Assembly (NCBI GenBank): GCA_029433345.1
Contig: JAQTHY010000001.1
Span: 248,001-312,000 of the forward strand
Length of the DNA: 64,000 nucleotides
Direction of reading: 5' to 3'
Source of the DNA: Orbaceae bacterium ESL0727
Lineage (GTDB): Bacteria > Pseudomonadota > Gammaproteobacteria > Enterobacterales > Orbaceae
How positions within the stretch are numbered: position 1 is the first letter of the stretch; each line of letters begins with the position of its first letter. This document shows positions 55,941-64,000 of this stretch, piece after piece. The notes beneath the pieces were generated by a model. The model was not told the origin of the DNA. It worked only from the letters and a program-made list of their open reading frames with translations, and did not search any database. The position numbers and the translations under genes were made by a program.

Positions 55941-56852
55941 ATGACTAGACTCATTAGCAAACAGATTCTCCCCCAAATCGATCATGTTGTTGTGACGGTC
56001 TCAGCGCAATTGGATAACGCCGACCTGCAATACCAAAAATTGGGGTTTACCACGACACCTCGGGGGCACCATTCTCTTGGGACAAGTAATCATCTTACTA
56101 TTTTTGGCACAACCTATTTAGAGTTACTCGGCTATGAACCTCAAAATAGTGATAAAATCGATAGCCGTTGGCGTTTTGATAATGGCTTAACTGGCTTGGC
56201 GTTTAAGGCTAACCAAGCCGACGTGCTCTATGATGCGTTAATCAAACAAGACGCCCCTATCGAAGGTGATGGGCCAAGTGCCTTTTTTAGGCCGGTCGAT
56301 CTGGGTAATGGCACCTTTCCAGAAGCACATTTCAAAATCATCCGTTTCGATCCCACTTATACCCCCAATGGTCAGATCTTTTTTTGCGATCAACTCACCC
56401 CAGAACTTGTTTGGCGCAAAGCATGGCAAAAACATGCTAATGGCGTGACCAATATTTACCGCATTATTACTGAAGCCCGCGATCCTGCGGCATCGATTGC
56501 TCCCCTCAAACGTACTTTCCCTACGGCACATATTACCACTATCGAAGGGGGATTACGGTTAGAAGCGGCTGATAAGCAGCTCGATTATATTACGCCAGAG
56601 GCAGCAGAAAAACTGTTTGGCGATGCGCTGGCTGATCGGCAAAACGAGCAAGATCGTAAGATAGCCCTGATTTTAAAAACACGATCACTCAATAAAGTAA
56701 AACATGTGCTGACTAAAAATGGAGTACCATTTATCGAACAAACAATTGACGATGATAAACAAAACGCAACTCCTAACACCGCTCAAGCAAAACAGATCGT
56801 GGTGCCCGCACAAGAAACCTTTGGTTTTGTGCTGATCTTTCAAGCTGAATAA
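55941..56852 (+). CDS. VOC-fold (glyoxalase-like) protein
   Basis: This 303-residue cytosolic protein of the vicinal-oxygen-chelate fold (Glyoxalase_3-like) opens IDHVVVTVSAQLDNADLQYQKLGFTTTPRGHHSLGTSNH. It has potential metal ligands His and Glu (YLELLGYEP) and a second half with weaker repeats of the fold. It starts 12 nt after the ATPase gene and 9 nt before the P5C-reductase-like gene, so it belongs to the transporter operon. The substrate is unknown. A dioxygenase, lyase or binding role is equally possible. Confidence 0.8.
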   Translation: MTRLISKQILPQIDHVVVTVSAQLDNADLQYQKLGFTTTPRGHHSLGTSNHLTIFGTTYLELLGYEPQNSDKIDSRWRFDNGLTGLAFKANQADVLYDALIKQDAPIEGDGPSAFFRPVDLGNGTFPEAHFKIIRFDPTYTPNGQIFFCDQLTPELVWRKAWQKHANGVTNIYRIITEARDPAASIAPLKRTFPTAHITTIEGGLRLEAADKQLDYITPEAAEKLFGDALADRQNEQDRKIALILKTRSLNKVKHVLTKNGVPFIEQTIDDDKQNATPNTAQAKQIVVPAQETFGFVLIFQAE

Positions 56853-56861
56853 GGGGCTATT

Positions 56862-57671
56862 ATGCATAAAATTCTGTTTATTGGCGGCGGACAGATGTCC
56901 GAAGCCATTATTCGTGCTTTGATCAACCATAATGTCTACGCGCCAACCGATATAGGAGTGAATGATATCGCACCAGCGCGTATAGATTATCTACACAGCA
57001 CTTATAACATTCAGGACACTTGCGACCTTAACGGTGTCGAGGCCGATCTCATTGTACTTGCAGTGCGCCCGCAAGATGCTTGGCACACGATTCTCACGCA
57101 GCTACAACCGCTTAATAGTCAGGCGGTTTTGATTTCGATTATTGCGGGCGTCACTATTGCGCAGCTAAAGCAGGCCTTAACAGTTAATCTGCCTGTTGTG
57201 CGTACTATCCCCAATACCTTGACCGATACCGGTTTTGGTTATTCCGGCGTCGCCACTGACGAGCAAGATAGCTATTGCGTGAAACAGCAAAATGTACTCA
57301 CCTTTCTAACAGGATTTGGCAAAATCGAACCGATCGATGAATCTCTGCTGGATATTTTCACCGGGTACAGTGTTGCAGGTCCTAACTATATTTACTATTT
57401 TTATGAATCCTTGGTTGATGCAGGTGTGTTAGCCGGTTTGCCGCGCGACAAAGCAAAACGGCTGGCTATTGAGAATCTACACGGCGCAGCGAGCATGCTC
57501 ACCATCAGCCAAAAACATCCGCGCGAACTGCTTGATATCAATAATTCGCCGGCGGGCGTGGGTATGCATGCGCTTTATGAACTCAATAACAGTGATTTTG
57601 CTGCGGGTTTACAGCGTAGTGTTCTTGCCGCAGTAAAAAGAACCGTGGCTTTGGGAATAAAGACACATTAA
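56862..57671 (+). CDS. pyrroline-5-carboxylate reductase-family protein
   Basis: This 269-residue member of the ProC family has an N-terminal Rossmann fold with ILFIGGGQMSEAIIRAL (NAD(P) loop), the conserved LAVRPQD, VVRTIPNTL and the C-terminal dimerisation motif GPNYIYYFYESLVDAGVLAGLPRDKAKRLAIENL...GVGMHALYEL. Canonical ProC has KP in the segment that here is VRPQD. It ends the importer operon, so it may reduce an imported imino acid, not serve proline synthesis. Biosynthetic ProC cannot be excluded. Confidence 0.85.
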   Translation: MHKILFIGGGQMSEAIIRALINHNVYAPTDIGVNDIAPARIDYLHSTYNIQDTCDLNGVEADLIVLAVRPQDAWHTILTQLQPLNSQAVLISIIAGVTIAQLKQALTVNLPVVRTIPNTLTDTGFGYSGVATDEQDSYCVKQQNVLTFLTGFGKIEPIDESLLDIFTGYSVAGPNYIYYFYESLVDAGVLAGLPRDKAKRLAIENLHGAASMLTISQKHPRELLDINNSPAGVGMHALYELNNSDFAAGLQRSVLAAVKRTVALGIKTH

Positions 57672-57693
57672 CGTAATTTGGCTATCTTGTTAA

Positions 57694-57720
57694 GATCTTT
57701 CAGAACTACTACCCATTTCA
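57694..57720 (-). repeat. degenerate copy 5 of the dispersed element
   Basis: GATCTTTCAGAACTAC followed by TACCCATTT, preceded by a CTATCTTG stretch. Only the first half matches the other four copies; the TACGTTTATGTCAAA half is lost or diverged. Confidence 0.45.
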
Positions 57721-57822
57721 ATCAGTTGATGATCAATTTATCTAGATTAAATGCAAATAAGTCAATTCATGCAGATCGGGATAGTCGATATGAATAGCGG
57801 GAAAGTATATAGAAAGTGAAAT

Positions 57823-57869
57823 ATCTCTTCTGCCTAAAATTTTTTATTTAAAATAATGGCAGAAGAGAT
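57823..57869. terminator. 12-bp perfect inverted repeat between convergent genes
   Basis: ATCTCTTCTGCC (57823-57834) and GGCAGAAGAGAT (57858-57869) pair perfectly around a 23-nt loop rich in A/T. It lies between the ends of the P5CR-like gene and the carboxylesterase gene, and could act as a bidirectional end. A U tract after the stem is absent. Confidence 0.5.
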
Positions 57870-57878
57870 TCTATAACG

Positions 57879-59579
57879 TTATTGCGAAAATTTCTGATCT
57901 AACTCATTACTAAACCAACGTCCATTTAGCACATGTTTGAGCACGTCACTCTTATCCTCGGCAGATAAGCTATTATCGTCAGCAATAGCCGTCATCACAT
58001 CATGATAAGTGTAATTTTTGCTGCTCATATAAATCAACGCTTTCGATTTATTGGCATCAATCGTTAAAAGTGATTGGCCACTTTGTGCGTTTGCTGGCGA
58101 CCATGTTTTCCATGCAACTAAATCTTTACCATTTGGATTACCTTGATGAATAAAATTCGCTAAATAGGCATTGAATTGACTTTTTATATCAACAAACGGT
58201 TTTGTTTTGACGATATCCGCAGTGAAATCGCTATATTTTTGGCTATCTAAAAATGGCATAAAGATACCGTGGAAAGCACCAATTTGGGCTAAACGTTTGC
58301 CTGTTACGTAGCTATCCATCCCATATCTAAATTCGACGCCATAAATAGGCGCAGAGTAATGTGGATACATTTTTTCAGCCGATAATTCAACGTTAAACAG
58401 ACTGTATAACTGGCCGCCATATTGATTACTGAAATTATATTTATTCAGTAAATTGGTGTCGGTAGTTAACTTATTATTGGCGATGGCAGAAGCAAAGAGC
58501 GGATCGGATCGCGCAAAGAACGAAAATTCACTTTGCCCAGTAACCATCATTACTGGAACGGCATTATATTTCTTTGTCTCAAAGCCATTCAGTGGTAAGA
58601 CGCGACCGTCGCGATATAGATGAGGGAATTTTTCCATACGGATACCGGCATCACCAAATAGCATCGCTAAATCAGCCGCTGGCAATCCATATAAAAAGTC
58701 TCTGACCTCTTTTTTATCACTCAGCAACCAGGACTTGGCTTCATCTTTATCGGCTTTTATACCATTTTTAACCACTAAATTGGCGATTCTATCGGCAAAA
58801 ATATTTTCGGCTTCTTTTCTATCCATGGTGGTCATCCCACCACTAAATATGATCGCCTTTTGAAATTTATCTTTGAAGAGTGGCGAAATCAACATCGCCA
58901 TAGTGTCACGACCACCGGCCGAAAAACCTGATAGCGTAATATTTTGTGGATCACCACCAAAAGCAGCAATATTGTTATGTACCCAATCCAGTAACGCGCG
59001 CATATCTAAGAGCGAAAAATTACCAGAATCGACAACAGGATCCCCCGTATTAAGTGCTTTTAATGGATTAAAACCCAATGAACCCAGACGATAATTAAAT
59101 GTAACAACAATCGCATCAATATCTTTGGTTAATGCGAGTGGGGAAAATTCGGTAGAACTACCTGTTTGGTTATTACCACCATGAATATAGATAAGGACAG
59201 GTAATTTTTTATTTTTACTGTGGGGTGCGTAAATATTTACATTCAGGCAATCTTCCACCCCTTTCGAACCGGTGGCGGTAGGTTGAATACATTCGGCGGC
59301 AGGTTGCGTAGCATCAAAGGTATTTTGCCATTTTGCTGCAGGTTCGGGGGCTCGCCAACGGAGTTGGCCAATCGGCGCGGCCGCATAAGGAATACCCGTC
59401 CAAGCCATAACACCCGAGATATTCTTCCCTTGGACAGTACCCGATTGCGTATGAACAAGCAGTTCATTGGCATGGGTATTATTTGCGGCATAAGAACGAT
59501 TAGCTGCATAAGCATAATTCATATAAGCCTGACATGATAATAAAATCACTAAACTTGCAGCTATTTTTTTTAATCTCAT
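57879..59579 (-). CDS. secreted type B carboxylesterase
   Basis: This 566-residue alpha/beta-hydrolase of the carboxylesterase/lipase type B family carries a signal peptide (ASLVILLSCQAYMNYAYA). The oxyanion-hole loop is YIHGGNNQTGSS, the nucleophile elbow NITLSGFSAGGRDTMAML and the likely catalytic His QIGAFHGIFMPF. The usual GESAG elbow is GFSAG here. Predicted periplasmic or secreted; ester substrates unknown. It stands alone, convergent with the peptide-importer operon and upstream in order of the srl genes. Confidence 0.88.
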   Translation of the reverse strand: MRLKKIAASLVILLSCQAYMNYAYAANRSYAANNTHANELLVHTQSGTVQGKNISGVMAWTGIPYAAAPIGQLRWRAPEPAAKWQNTFDATQPAAECIQPTATGSKGVEDCLNVNIYAPHSKNKKLPVLIYIHGGNNQTGSSTEFSPLALTKDIDAIVVTFNYRLGSLGFNPLKALNTGDPVVDSGNFSLLDMRALLDWVHNNIAAFGGDPQNITLSGFSAGGRDTMAMLISPLFKDKFQKAIIFSGGMTTMDRKEAENIFADRIANLVVKNGIKADKDEAKSWLLSDKKEVRDFLYGLPAADLAMLFGDAGIRMEKFPHLYRDGRVLPLNGFETKKYNAVPVMMVTGQSEFSFFARSDPLFASAIANNKLTTDTNLLNKYNFSNQYGGQLYSLFNVELSAEKMYPHYSAPIYGVEFRYGMDSYVTGKRLAQIGAFHGIFMPFLDSQKYSDFTADIVKTKPFVDIKSQFNAYLANFIHQGNPNGKDLVAWKTWSPANAQSGQSLLTIDANKSKALIYMSSKNYTYHDVMTAIADDNSLSAEDKSDVLKHVLNGRWFSNELDQKFSQ

Positions 59580-59755
59580 AAGGTACCTCTAATTTATCTA
59601 TTAATACATTCTTAACCAAGAAAAATTCACCAAGAAAACCTAAAATAAAAAAGTAATGACCTAAGCAGCAGTTTTTATCATAGGTTATACTGGTTTTAAA
59701 ATCAAAAAGATTTTATATAAATAGAAAATCAGAAACTTACCGGTTTCGTACACGT

Positions 59756-60541
59756 TTATTCCATCGACTTGACTTTTATCACTTTAATCCCTTTTTTTGT
59801 TAATTCGTGATCATATTTACTATCAAGTCCATCATCGGTAATAATAATATCAACCGCACTAAGATCACAGACAACATTCGGGCTACGGCGACCAAATTTC
59901 GACGAATCCACTAATAAAATTAACTTAGCTGCCGCTTTACTCATCGCCACGCTACCATGGAAACTTTCATTAAATGTCGTGACACCACCGACTAAATCAA
60001 CGCCATCGGCCCCCATAAAGAGTTTATCAAAGTTGTAAGATTCGAAAAAAGCGATCACCGAGGCATTATTACTATGGAAAGAAGCAGACTTTCGACGAAA
60101 CGTGCCGCCGCTTAGAATAATAGTTTGATCATTATCGTTGGCCACTAATTCATTGACCATCTGTAAACTATTCGTCATGATGGTGAGATTGTTAAATTTG
60201 GCGAGCATCGGAATAACTTGGGCAACGGTACTGCCTGCATCGAAAATCAACGAATCCCCTTCATGTACAAGCTTGGCGGCTTCTTGCGCAATCGCTTTTT
60301 TCTTAGCCAGATTGATATAGGTTTTATGATCAATCGCTCTATCGCCAATTTCACGATTAAGTACCGCACCACCATAAGTCCGCAGGACTAAACCGCTTTC
60401 ATAAAGTTGCGTCAGATCTTTACGAATCGTGGTACCTGTTGTTTGAAAATGTATCGCTAACGCATCGACACTCGCTTGTCCATAATTTTGCAGATATTCT
60501 AAAATAGCCGATTGGCGTTGCTTGCCTTTCTTGACTTTCAT
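59756..60541 (-). CDS. srlR: glucitol operon repressor SrlR (DeoR family)
   Basis: SrlR (GutR) represses the sorbitol PTS operon. The 261 residues start with a DeoR winged helix (QRQSAILEYLQNYGQASVDALAIHFQTTGTTIRKDL) and end in a sugar-phosphate sensor domain (DGDSLIFDAGSTVAQVIPML in variant form, then PNVVCDLSAVDIIITDDG). It closely follows E. coli SrlR, including LRTYGGAVLN and KLFMGADGVDL. It is the last gene of the srl operon. Confidence 0.93.
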   Translation of the reverse strand: MKVKKGKQRQSAILEYLQNYGQASVDALAIHFQTTGTTIRKDLTQLYESGLVLRTYGGAVLNREIGDRAIDHKTYINLAKKKAIAQEAAKLVHEGDSLIFDAGSTVAQVIPMLAKFNNLTIMTNSLQMVNELVANDNDQTIILSGGTFRRKSASFHSNNASVIAFFESYNFDKLFMGADGVDLVGGVTTFNESFHGSVAMSKAAAKLILLVDSSKFGRRSPNVVCDLSAVDIIITDDGLDSKYDHELTKKGIKVIKVKSME

Positions 60542-60645
60542 GGTAAGGTTCCGTTCTTTACTGACATACTATATAAATGACTTAGTACCATAGCTTATTT
60601 CACAATGAAAGTGAATAGTTTTTAAATAAACGCTTTATGCTTTAT

Positions 60646-61011
60646 TTACGGGTGATATTTTGATGTTAATGCCGAAACGAGTGCACGTTGACAGGCAGGA
60701 TTATCAGGAAAGATTTGGGCGGGAATAATATCGGATAGCGCTAAGCCATGTAATGCTGGAATGGGTTTGGGCAAGGCAAATACCGTTATCCCTTTCATTA
60801 ATAGCGAATCAATCACAATTTTATCAGCATCGACCGACAACGCAATTAACACTCTAGGGGTAAAACGCTTGCCATGATTGCGGCCAATACCAATATAGTG
60901 CCCTTTTTTCATCGATAAAAATGCACGGTTAAAGCGCCGAATTTGCAGCCAGCTAAAGAGGATCTGTAATAGCCAAACGATTAAGGCAAGCGTGATAAAA
61001 GCGTTTATCAT
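60646..61011 (-). CDS. gutM: glucitol operon activator GutM
   Basis: GutM (SrlM) is the positive regulator of the sorbitol operon. It is 121 residues with a hydrophobic N-terminal helix (AFITLALIVWLLQILFSWL), followed by MKKGHYIGIGRNHGKRFTPRV, characteristic of the family. It lies between srlD and srlR as in E. coli. A hairpin in the 111-nt gap before it may lower its expression relative to the metabolic genes. Confidence 0.9.
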   Translation of the reverse strand: MINAFITLALIVWLLQILFSWLQIRRFNRAFLSMKKGHYIGIGRNHGKRFTPRVLIALSVDADKIVIDSLLMKGITVFALPKPIPALHGLALSDIIPAQIFPDNPACQRALVSALTSKYHP

Positions 61012-61054
61012 AGTGGTATTTTTCTACTTTGCTTATTTTATTCATAAAACAATT

Positions 61055-61103
61055 TATTGATCAAACAACTATTGATCAAACAAGGTGAGATAATCCCACC
61101 TTA
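61055..61103 (-). promoter_or_regulatory. tandem repeat and hairpin between srlD and gutM
   Basis: TATTGATCAAACAAC and TATTGATCAAACAAG are a 15-bp tandem pair (61055-61084). The overlapping hairpin has arms AAGGTG and CACCTT (61083-61103). On the minus strand it follows the srlD stop by about 20 nt, so it can act as an internal attenuator or an mRNA stability element. Confidence 0.45.
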
Positions 61104-61122
61104 TAACCATCAATAGACTGAC

Positions 61123-61902
61123 TCAAAACATCACTTGTCCACCCGTGATATTAATCGATTGCCCTGTGCAATACGAGGCTTTATCACTTGCATAAAATAG
61201 CAACACATTCAGTACATCTTGATATTCGCAACCCCGTTTTAGCGGCACTTTATCAATGTAAATTTGTTCTACTTCACTTTCGGCCACACCCAGTTTTTTG
61301 GCATATTGCGGCAATAATGATTGAAACATCGGCGATTTTAACAAATTCCCTAACATTAATGAGTTAACCGTAATACCGTTATCGGCCAAATCTAACGCTA
61401 ATGATTGTGTTAATCCTACGCCACCAAATTTAGCCGCACTATAACCCGAATTATGTTTGCTCCCCACTTTACCTGATTTTGAATTAATCTGAATAATGCG
61501 CCCAGCAATTTTCTGTTTTACCATCAATTTGGCAAATTCTTTCGCACATAAAAAATAACCGGTTAAGTTCACATCGACAGAAAGCTTAAAATCACTTAAT
61601 TTAAAATCGGTTATGGGGGCAGATCGTGCAATCCCTGCACTATATACAACTAAATCGACACGTTTCAAACTACGCTCAACGTCGTGTGCTAACTGCACAA
61701 CACTCTTTTCATCGGTAGAATCAACGCCAAATCCATACGCGGTACCCATGCCATGTTTTTGATTAATTTCTGCCGCCACTTTATGCGCATTGTCGACATT
61801 CAAATCGGCAACGGCAACGTGATAACCCGCATCGACTATGCCTTGGCAAAGGAATTCGCCTAATGTTTGGCCGCCACCAATAACAACCGCTACATGTTTC
61901 AT
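61123..61902 (-). CDS. srlD: sorbitol-6-phosphate 2-dehydrogenase SrlD
   Basis: SrlD oxidises sorbitol 6-phosphate to fructose 6-phosphate with NAD. The 259-residue short-chain dehydrogenase has the NAD loop VVIGGGQTLGEFLCQGI, DLNVDNAHKVAAEIN, and the catalytic Ser and YxxxK in INSKSGKVGSKHNSGYSAAKFGGVG. It ends with SYCTGQSINITGGQVMF, typical of SrlD. It lies between srlB and gutM in E. coli order. Confidence 0.95.
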   Translation of the reverse strand: MKHVAVVIGGGQTLGEFLCQGIVDAGYHVAVADLNVDNAHKVAAEINQKHGMGTAYGFGVDSTDEKSVVQLAHDVERSLKRVDLVVYSAGIARSAPITDFKLSDFKLSVDVNLTGYFLCAKEFAKLMVKQKIAGRIIQINSKSGKVGSKHNSGYSAAKFGGVGLTQSLALDLADNGITVNSLMLGNLLKSPMFQSLLPQYAKKLGVAESEVEQIYIDKVPLKRGCEYQDVLNVLLFYASDKASYCTGQSINITGGQVMF

Positions 61903-61931
61903 ATTTTCCCCTTATTTATTCCTTAATAAAT

Positions 61932-62324
61932 TTATTTATTCGTTAAAATCACAATCTCATCGTCTACCTTAAGCTGCGTTGGCATCAAATTATCTAAATG
62001 AACCGCACCCGGTAAATCAGCTTCAGTCTGACTATCAAACCGTAAGGTGATATGGCCCAGTTCGCGGAAATTCGCATTGGCAACGTCCCCCACTGCGGTA
62101 ATGGTATAGGTGTGATTACCCAATTTGAACGTTTGACCTACGGCCAATTCTTGCTTGAGATCATCGTGACTATGAACAAAACAGTAATCCGCTAAATCTG
62201 CGGGTGCGCCCTCTTTGAATAAAATCAACATACCATCCGCTAACGCATCGAATGCAAATTCACCAATTTGTTTGATTTTTGCTTGATAAATAACGTTATT
62301 CACCCTATTTGACATATCGATCAC
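61932..62324 (-). CDS. srlB: glucitol PTS enzyme IIA SrlB
   Basis: SrlB is the cytosolic EIIA that passes phosphate from HPr to the EIIB domain of SrlE. The 130-residue GutA-family protein has its active His in CFVHSHDDLKQEL, then AVGDVANANFRELGHITLRF. It follows srlE by 15 nt and precedes srlD by 29 nt. Confidence 0.93.
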   Translation of the reverse strand: MIDMSNRVNNVIYQAKIKQIGEFAFDALADGMLILFKEGAPADLADYCFVHSHDDLKQELAVGQTFKLGNHTYTITAVGDVANANFRELGHITLRFDSQTEADLPGAVHLDNLMPTQLKVDDEIVILTNK

Positions 62325-62339
62325 CTTTATGGCTAGCAG

Positions 62340-63563
62340 CTATTGATAGATAAAAAATGACACTATCCAAGCGATAAGTACGGTTGGTGCTCCTGTCAAG
62401 AAACGACCGACCAACACCGATGGCACCCCGACGCGCACCGTATCTTGTTTCGCTTCGGCCAGCGATAAACCAACAGGGATAAAATCACAGGCAGCTTGTG
62501 AGTTAATCGCAAACAGAGCCGGTAGCGCTAATTGAGGGGGAATATTGCCTAAGCCAATTTGCACACCGACTAAGGTACCAATAACTTGTGCGATAACCGC
62601 GCCCGGACCTAAAAAAGGGGAAAGCAGTGGGAAGGAGCAGATCAAGGCCAAAATAACTAATCCAATTGGATTATCCGCTAAAGGCACTAAACCTTTGGCG
62701 ATAAAATCACCCAGACCCGAAGCAATAATAATGCCGATTAAGGCCGAGACAAATGCCATAAACGGTAAAATTGTCTTCAATACAGTATCGATGGTATCGC
62801 GGCCGGATTGGAAAAATATCGCCACCCCCGATCCCATCCCAATGCCGATCTTGGCCAGCAAACCATCACTTTGTTCCGTAATTTTTTTATTGCTATCATA
62901 GGCCTTATATTTTTCATCAGCATTTTTAGCGGCGTCTTGTTGTGACGTACTGTTTTGCAACTGATCGTTTGGTGAGGAATCATTTTGGGCAGAATGATTG
63001 TGTGCAGCATAGTTTTGTGGCGACTTGTTTTGTAAAGAATTGTTTTGTGAACAATTGTTGTGTGAAGACGGGTTTTGCAACGCGTCATCTGTTGCCGGCG
63101 CGGCACCCATTTCATGATGGTGTTCATCACCAGCTGCATGCTCTGTCCCGTTCGCCCCAGCATTCACTGGGTTGACATCTTTCTCGATGATTGAAATATT
63201 ATTTGGTTTGACACTAGAGACATAGATATCTTCGACAATATATTGTGCCATCGGCCCAGATTTACCGGTTGCATGAATATTAATCGTTGGAATGCGATTT
63301 TTTGGATAAAGACCACAACGCAACGTGCCGCCACAATCAATCACCATGACGCCAATCTCGTTACGGGGTGGTTCGCCTTCTTTAAAACCATCAATAGCTT
63401 GCCAACCGGTTAACTTAACTAAGGTATCCACAATCGCCGGACGTGTGCCGGCTGTAATATAAACAATTTTTTTACCTGCCACAATCGGGAGTTCTAATGG
63501 ACCACCCCAACCGGCTTCACCACGTTCAATTCGCACAAATTTGGTCATTTTGTTTTCTTCCAT
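62340..63563 (-). CDS. srlE: glucitol PTS enzyme IIBC component SrlE with Q/N-rich pentapeptide insert
   Basis: SrlE carries the EIIB domain and the second membrane half of the sorbitol PTS permease. It has 407 residues, about 88 more than the E. coli protein. The EIIB domain (about 1-125) has [19 protein letters not shown] with the active Cys. The membrane part (about 240-407) has [25 protein letters not shown] and [20 protein letters not shown]. Between them, about residues 133-225, lies a low-complexity insert built on ten five-residue units of QN type (62931-63080), absent from the E. coli protein. The frame is preserved. Whether the insert affects activity is unknown. Confidence 0.92.
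   Translation of the reverse strand: MEENKMTKFVRIERGEAGWGGPLELPIVAGKKIVYITAGTRPAIVDTLVKLTGWQAIDGFKEGEPPRNEIGVMVIDCGGTLRCGLYPKNRIPTINIHATGKSGPMAQYIVEDIYVSSVKPNNISIIEKDVNPVNAGANGTEHAAGDEHHHEMGAAPATDDALQNPSSHNNCSQNNSLQNKSPQNYAAHNHSAQNDSSPNDQLQNSTSQQDAAKNADEKYKAYDSNKKITEQSDGLLAKIGIGMGSGVAIFFQSGRDTIDTVLKTILPFMAFVSALIGIIIASGLGDFIAKGLVPLADNPIGLVILALICSFPLLSPFLGPGAVIAQVIGTLVGVQIGLGNIPPQLALPALFAINSQAACDFIPVGLSLAEAKQDTVRVGVPSVLVGRFLTGAPTVLIAWIVSFFIYQ
62931..63080 (-). repeat. 15-bp (pentapeptide) coding tandem repeat in srlE
   Basis: Ten consecutive units: [50 protein letters not shown]. The DNA period is 15 bp. Units share the CAA AAC core with degenerate flanks. Confidence 0.9.
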
Positions 63564-63596
63564 ATTTATGATTGTTATATTTTTAACTTATATTGT

Positions 63597-63626
63597 TTTA
63601 GTCTATATAGCTTTAGTCTATATAAA
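63597..63626. repeat. 15-bp tandem pair between srlA and srlE
   Basis: TTTAGTCTATATAGC and TTTAGTCTATATAAA lie in the 149-nt intercistronic gap. Confidence 0.7.
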
Positions 63627-63712
63627 TTTGGTGGATGGAGTATTAGTTTATGGCGTATTCACTGCTCGCGCTTTCCGCACATTTTGTAATCCACATGATG
63701 CAAAATAGTGCT

Positions 63713-64000
63713 TTATAGATGCACATTTTTATCTAATGTGATCCCCATTTTTCGTTCAAAAATTGTGGTACAAAAATCAGTGATCCATCCTCTAAAAAAG
63801 TTAGTCACTAAACCAACTAAGAAATAACTTACCGCTAATGGCCCTAACGATAGACCAAGCTGAGTAATCCCTGCAGCAATACCTAAATAGACAAAGAGTT
63901 CGCCAGGATTAATGTGGGGGAAGAGACCATTCATTGAATGGCAACTGTATGACGCAGCCGCATAATAACTTGGCTTATAAACTTCTGGCATAAACCGGCC
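63713..64000 (-). CDS. srlA: glucitol PTS enzyme IIC SrlA (C-terminal part, runs off window)
   Basis: The frame is open to the window edge and begins [20 protein letters not shown]. It matches the C-terminal half of SrlA, the main membrane permease of sorbitol uptake: [46 protein letters not shown]. An internal ATG (63991) is not the true start, since the family continues upstream. It is the first gene of srlAEBD-gutM-srlR. Confidence 0.92.
   Translation of the reverse strand, partial: GRFMPEVYKPSYYAAASYSCHSMNGLFPHINPGELFVYLGIAAGITQLGLSLGPLAVSYFLVGLVTNFFRGWITDFCTTIFERKMGITLDKNVHL

Noticed and set aside
62777-63163. Second minus-strand ORF in another frame of the srlE repeat
   Set aside because: A repeat-derived alternative frame of the same 15-bp array; the SrlE frame has clear homology on both sides.

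Overview
The window comes from a low-G+C gammaproteobacterium with Enterobacterales-like gene content. Several gene groups keep the E. coli order: ompF-asnS-pncB-pepN, prlC-rsmJ, mlaFEDCB, queA-tgt and srlAEBD-gutM-srlR. The tRNA-Pro gene looks the same as E. coli proM. Strong AT bias, two OmpF/OmpC-type porins, and PTS and CDI-type accessory loci would fit a host-associated member of the Orbaceae such as Gilliamella. That placement is inference, not proof.

Layout. 0-9 kb: the 5' part of ftsK, rsuA, prlC-rsmJ, ibaG and the mlaFEDCB outer-membrane lipid-asymmetry operon, all on the minus strand. 9-14 kb: a methionine-type ABC transporter (metNI on minus, metQ on plus) with an M20 amidohydrolase between them, then a small rhodanese. 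14.4-24 kb: a two-partner secretion / contact-dependent inhibition (CDI) locus. It has a TpsB transporter, a 1689-residue CdiA-like exoprotein with a VENN motif and a hydrophobic C-terminal toxin region, and an overlapping small membrane protein that is its likely immunity protein. Downstream lies a chain of broken orphan toxin tips, each beside an immunity-type gene. One orphan begins with a 117-bp, about 98% identical copy of the VENN region of the main gene.

24-35.5 kb is mostly housekeeping: mgsA, two porins, asnS, pncB, pepN, gmhA and a lipoprotein phosphatase-like gene lacking its second catalytic His. 35.9-37.6 kb is a UPF0210 / ACT-domain pair. 37.8-45 kb is an accessory sugar module: dhaK (interrupted), dhaL, a class II aldolase, a PRD/PTS regulator and galactitol-type EIIC (split), EIIB and EIIA. 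Two near-identical 34-bp direct repeats flank it. A plausible pathway is PTS import of a sugar or polyol phosphate, aldol cleavage, and handling of dihydroxyacetone by DhaKL. 45.4-49.6 kb: alaA, queA, tgt and tRNA-Pro(UGG). 50.4-57.7 kb: a dipeptide/nickel-type ABC importer followed by a VOC-fold protein and a P5C-reductase-like enzyme in one operon. 57.9-64 kb: a secreted carboxylesterase and the sorbitol (glucitol) PTS operon, whose SrlE carries a Q/N-rich pentapeptide-repeat insert.

Between genes the window is rich in small repeated structures. There is a roughly 33-bp dispersed element (four good copies and one degenerate). There is a family of 3'-end hairpins whose G-U wobbles make sense only in the transcribed direction. 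There are also many degenerate 12-18 bp tandem repeats. I saw no CRISPR array, prophage, intact insertion sequence or rRNA gene.
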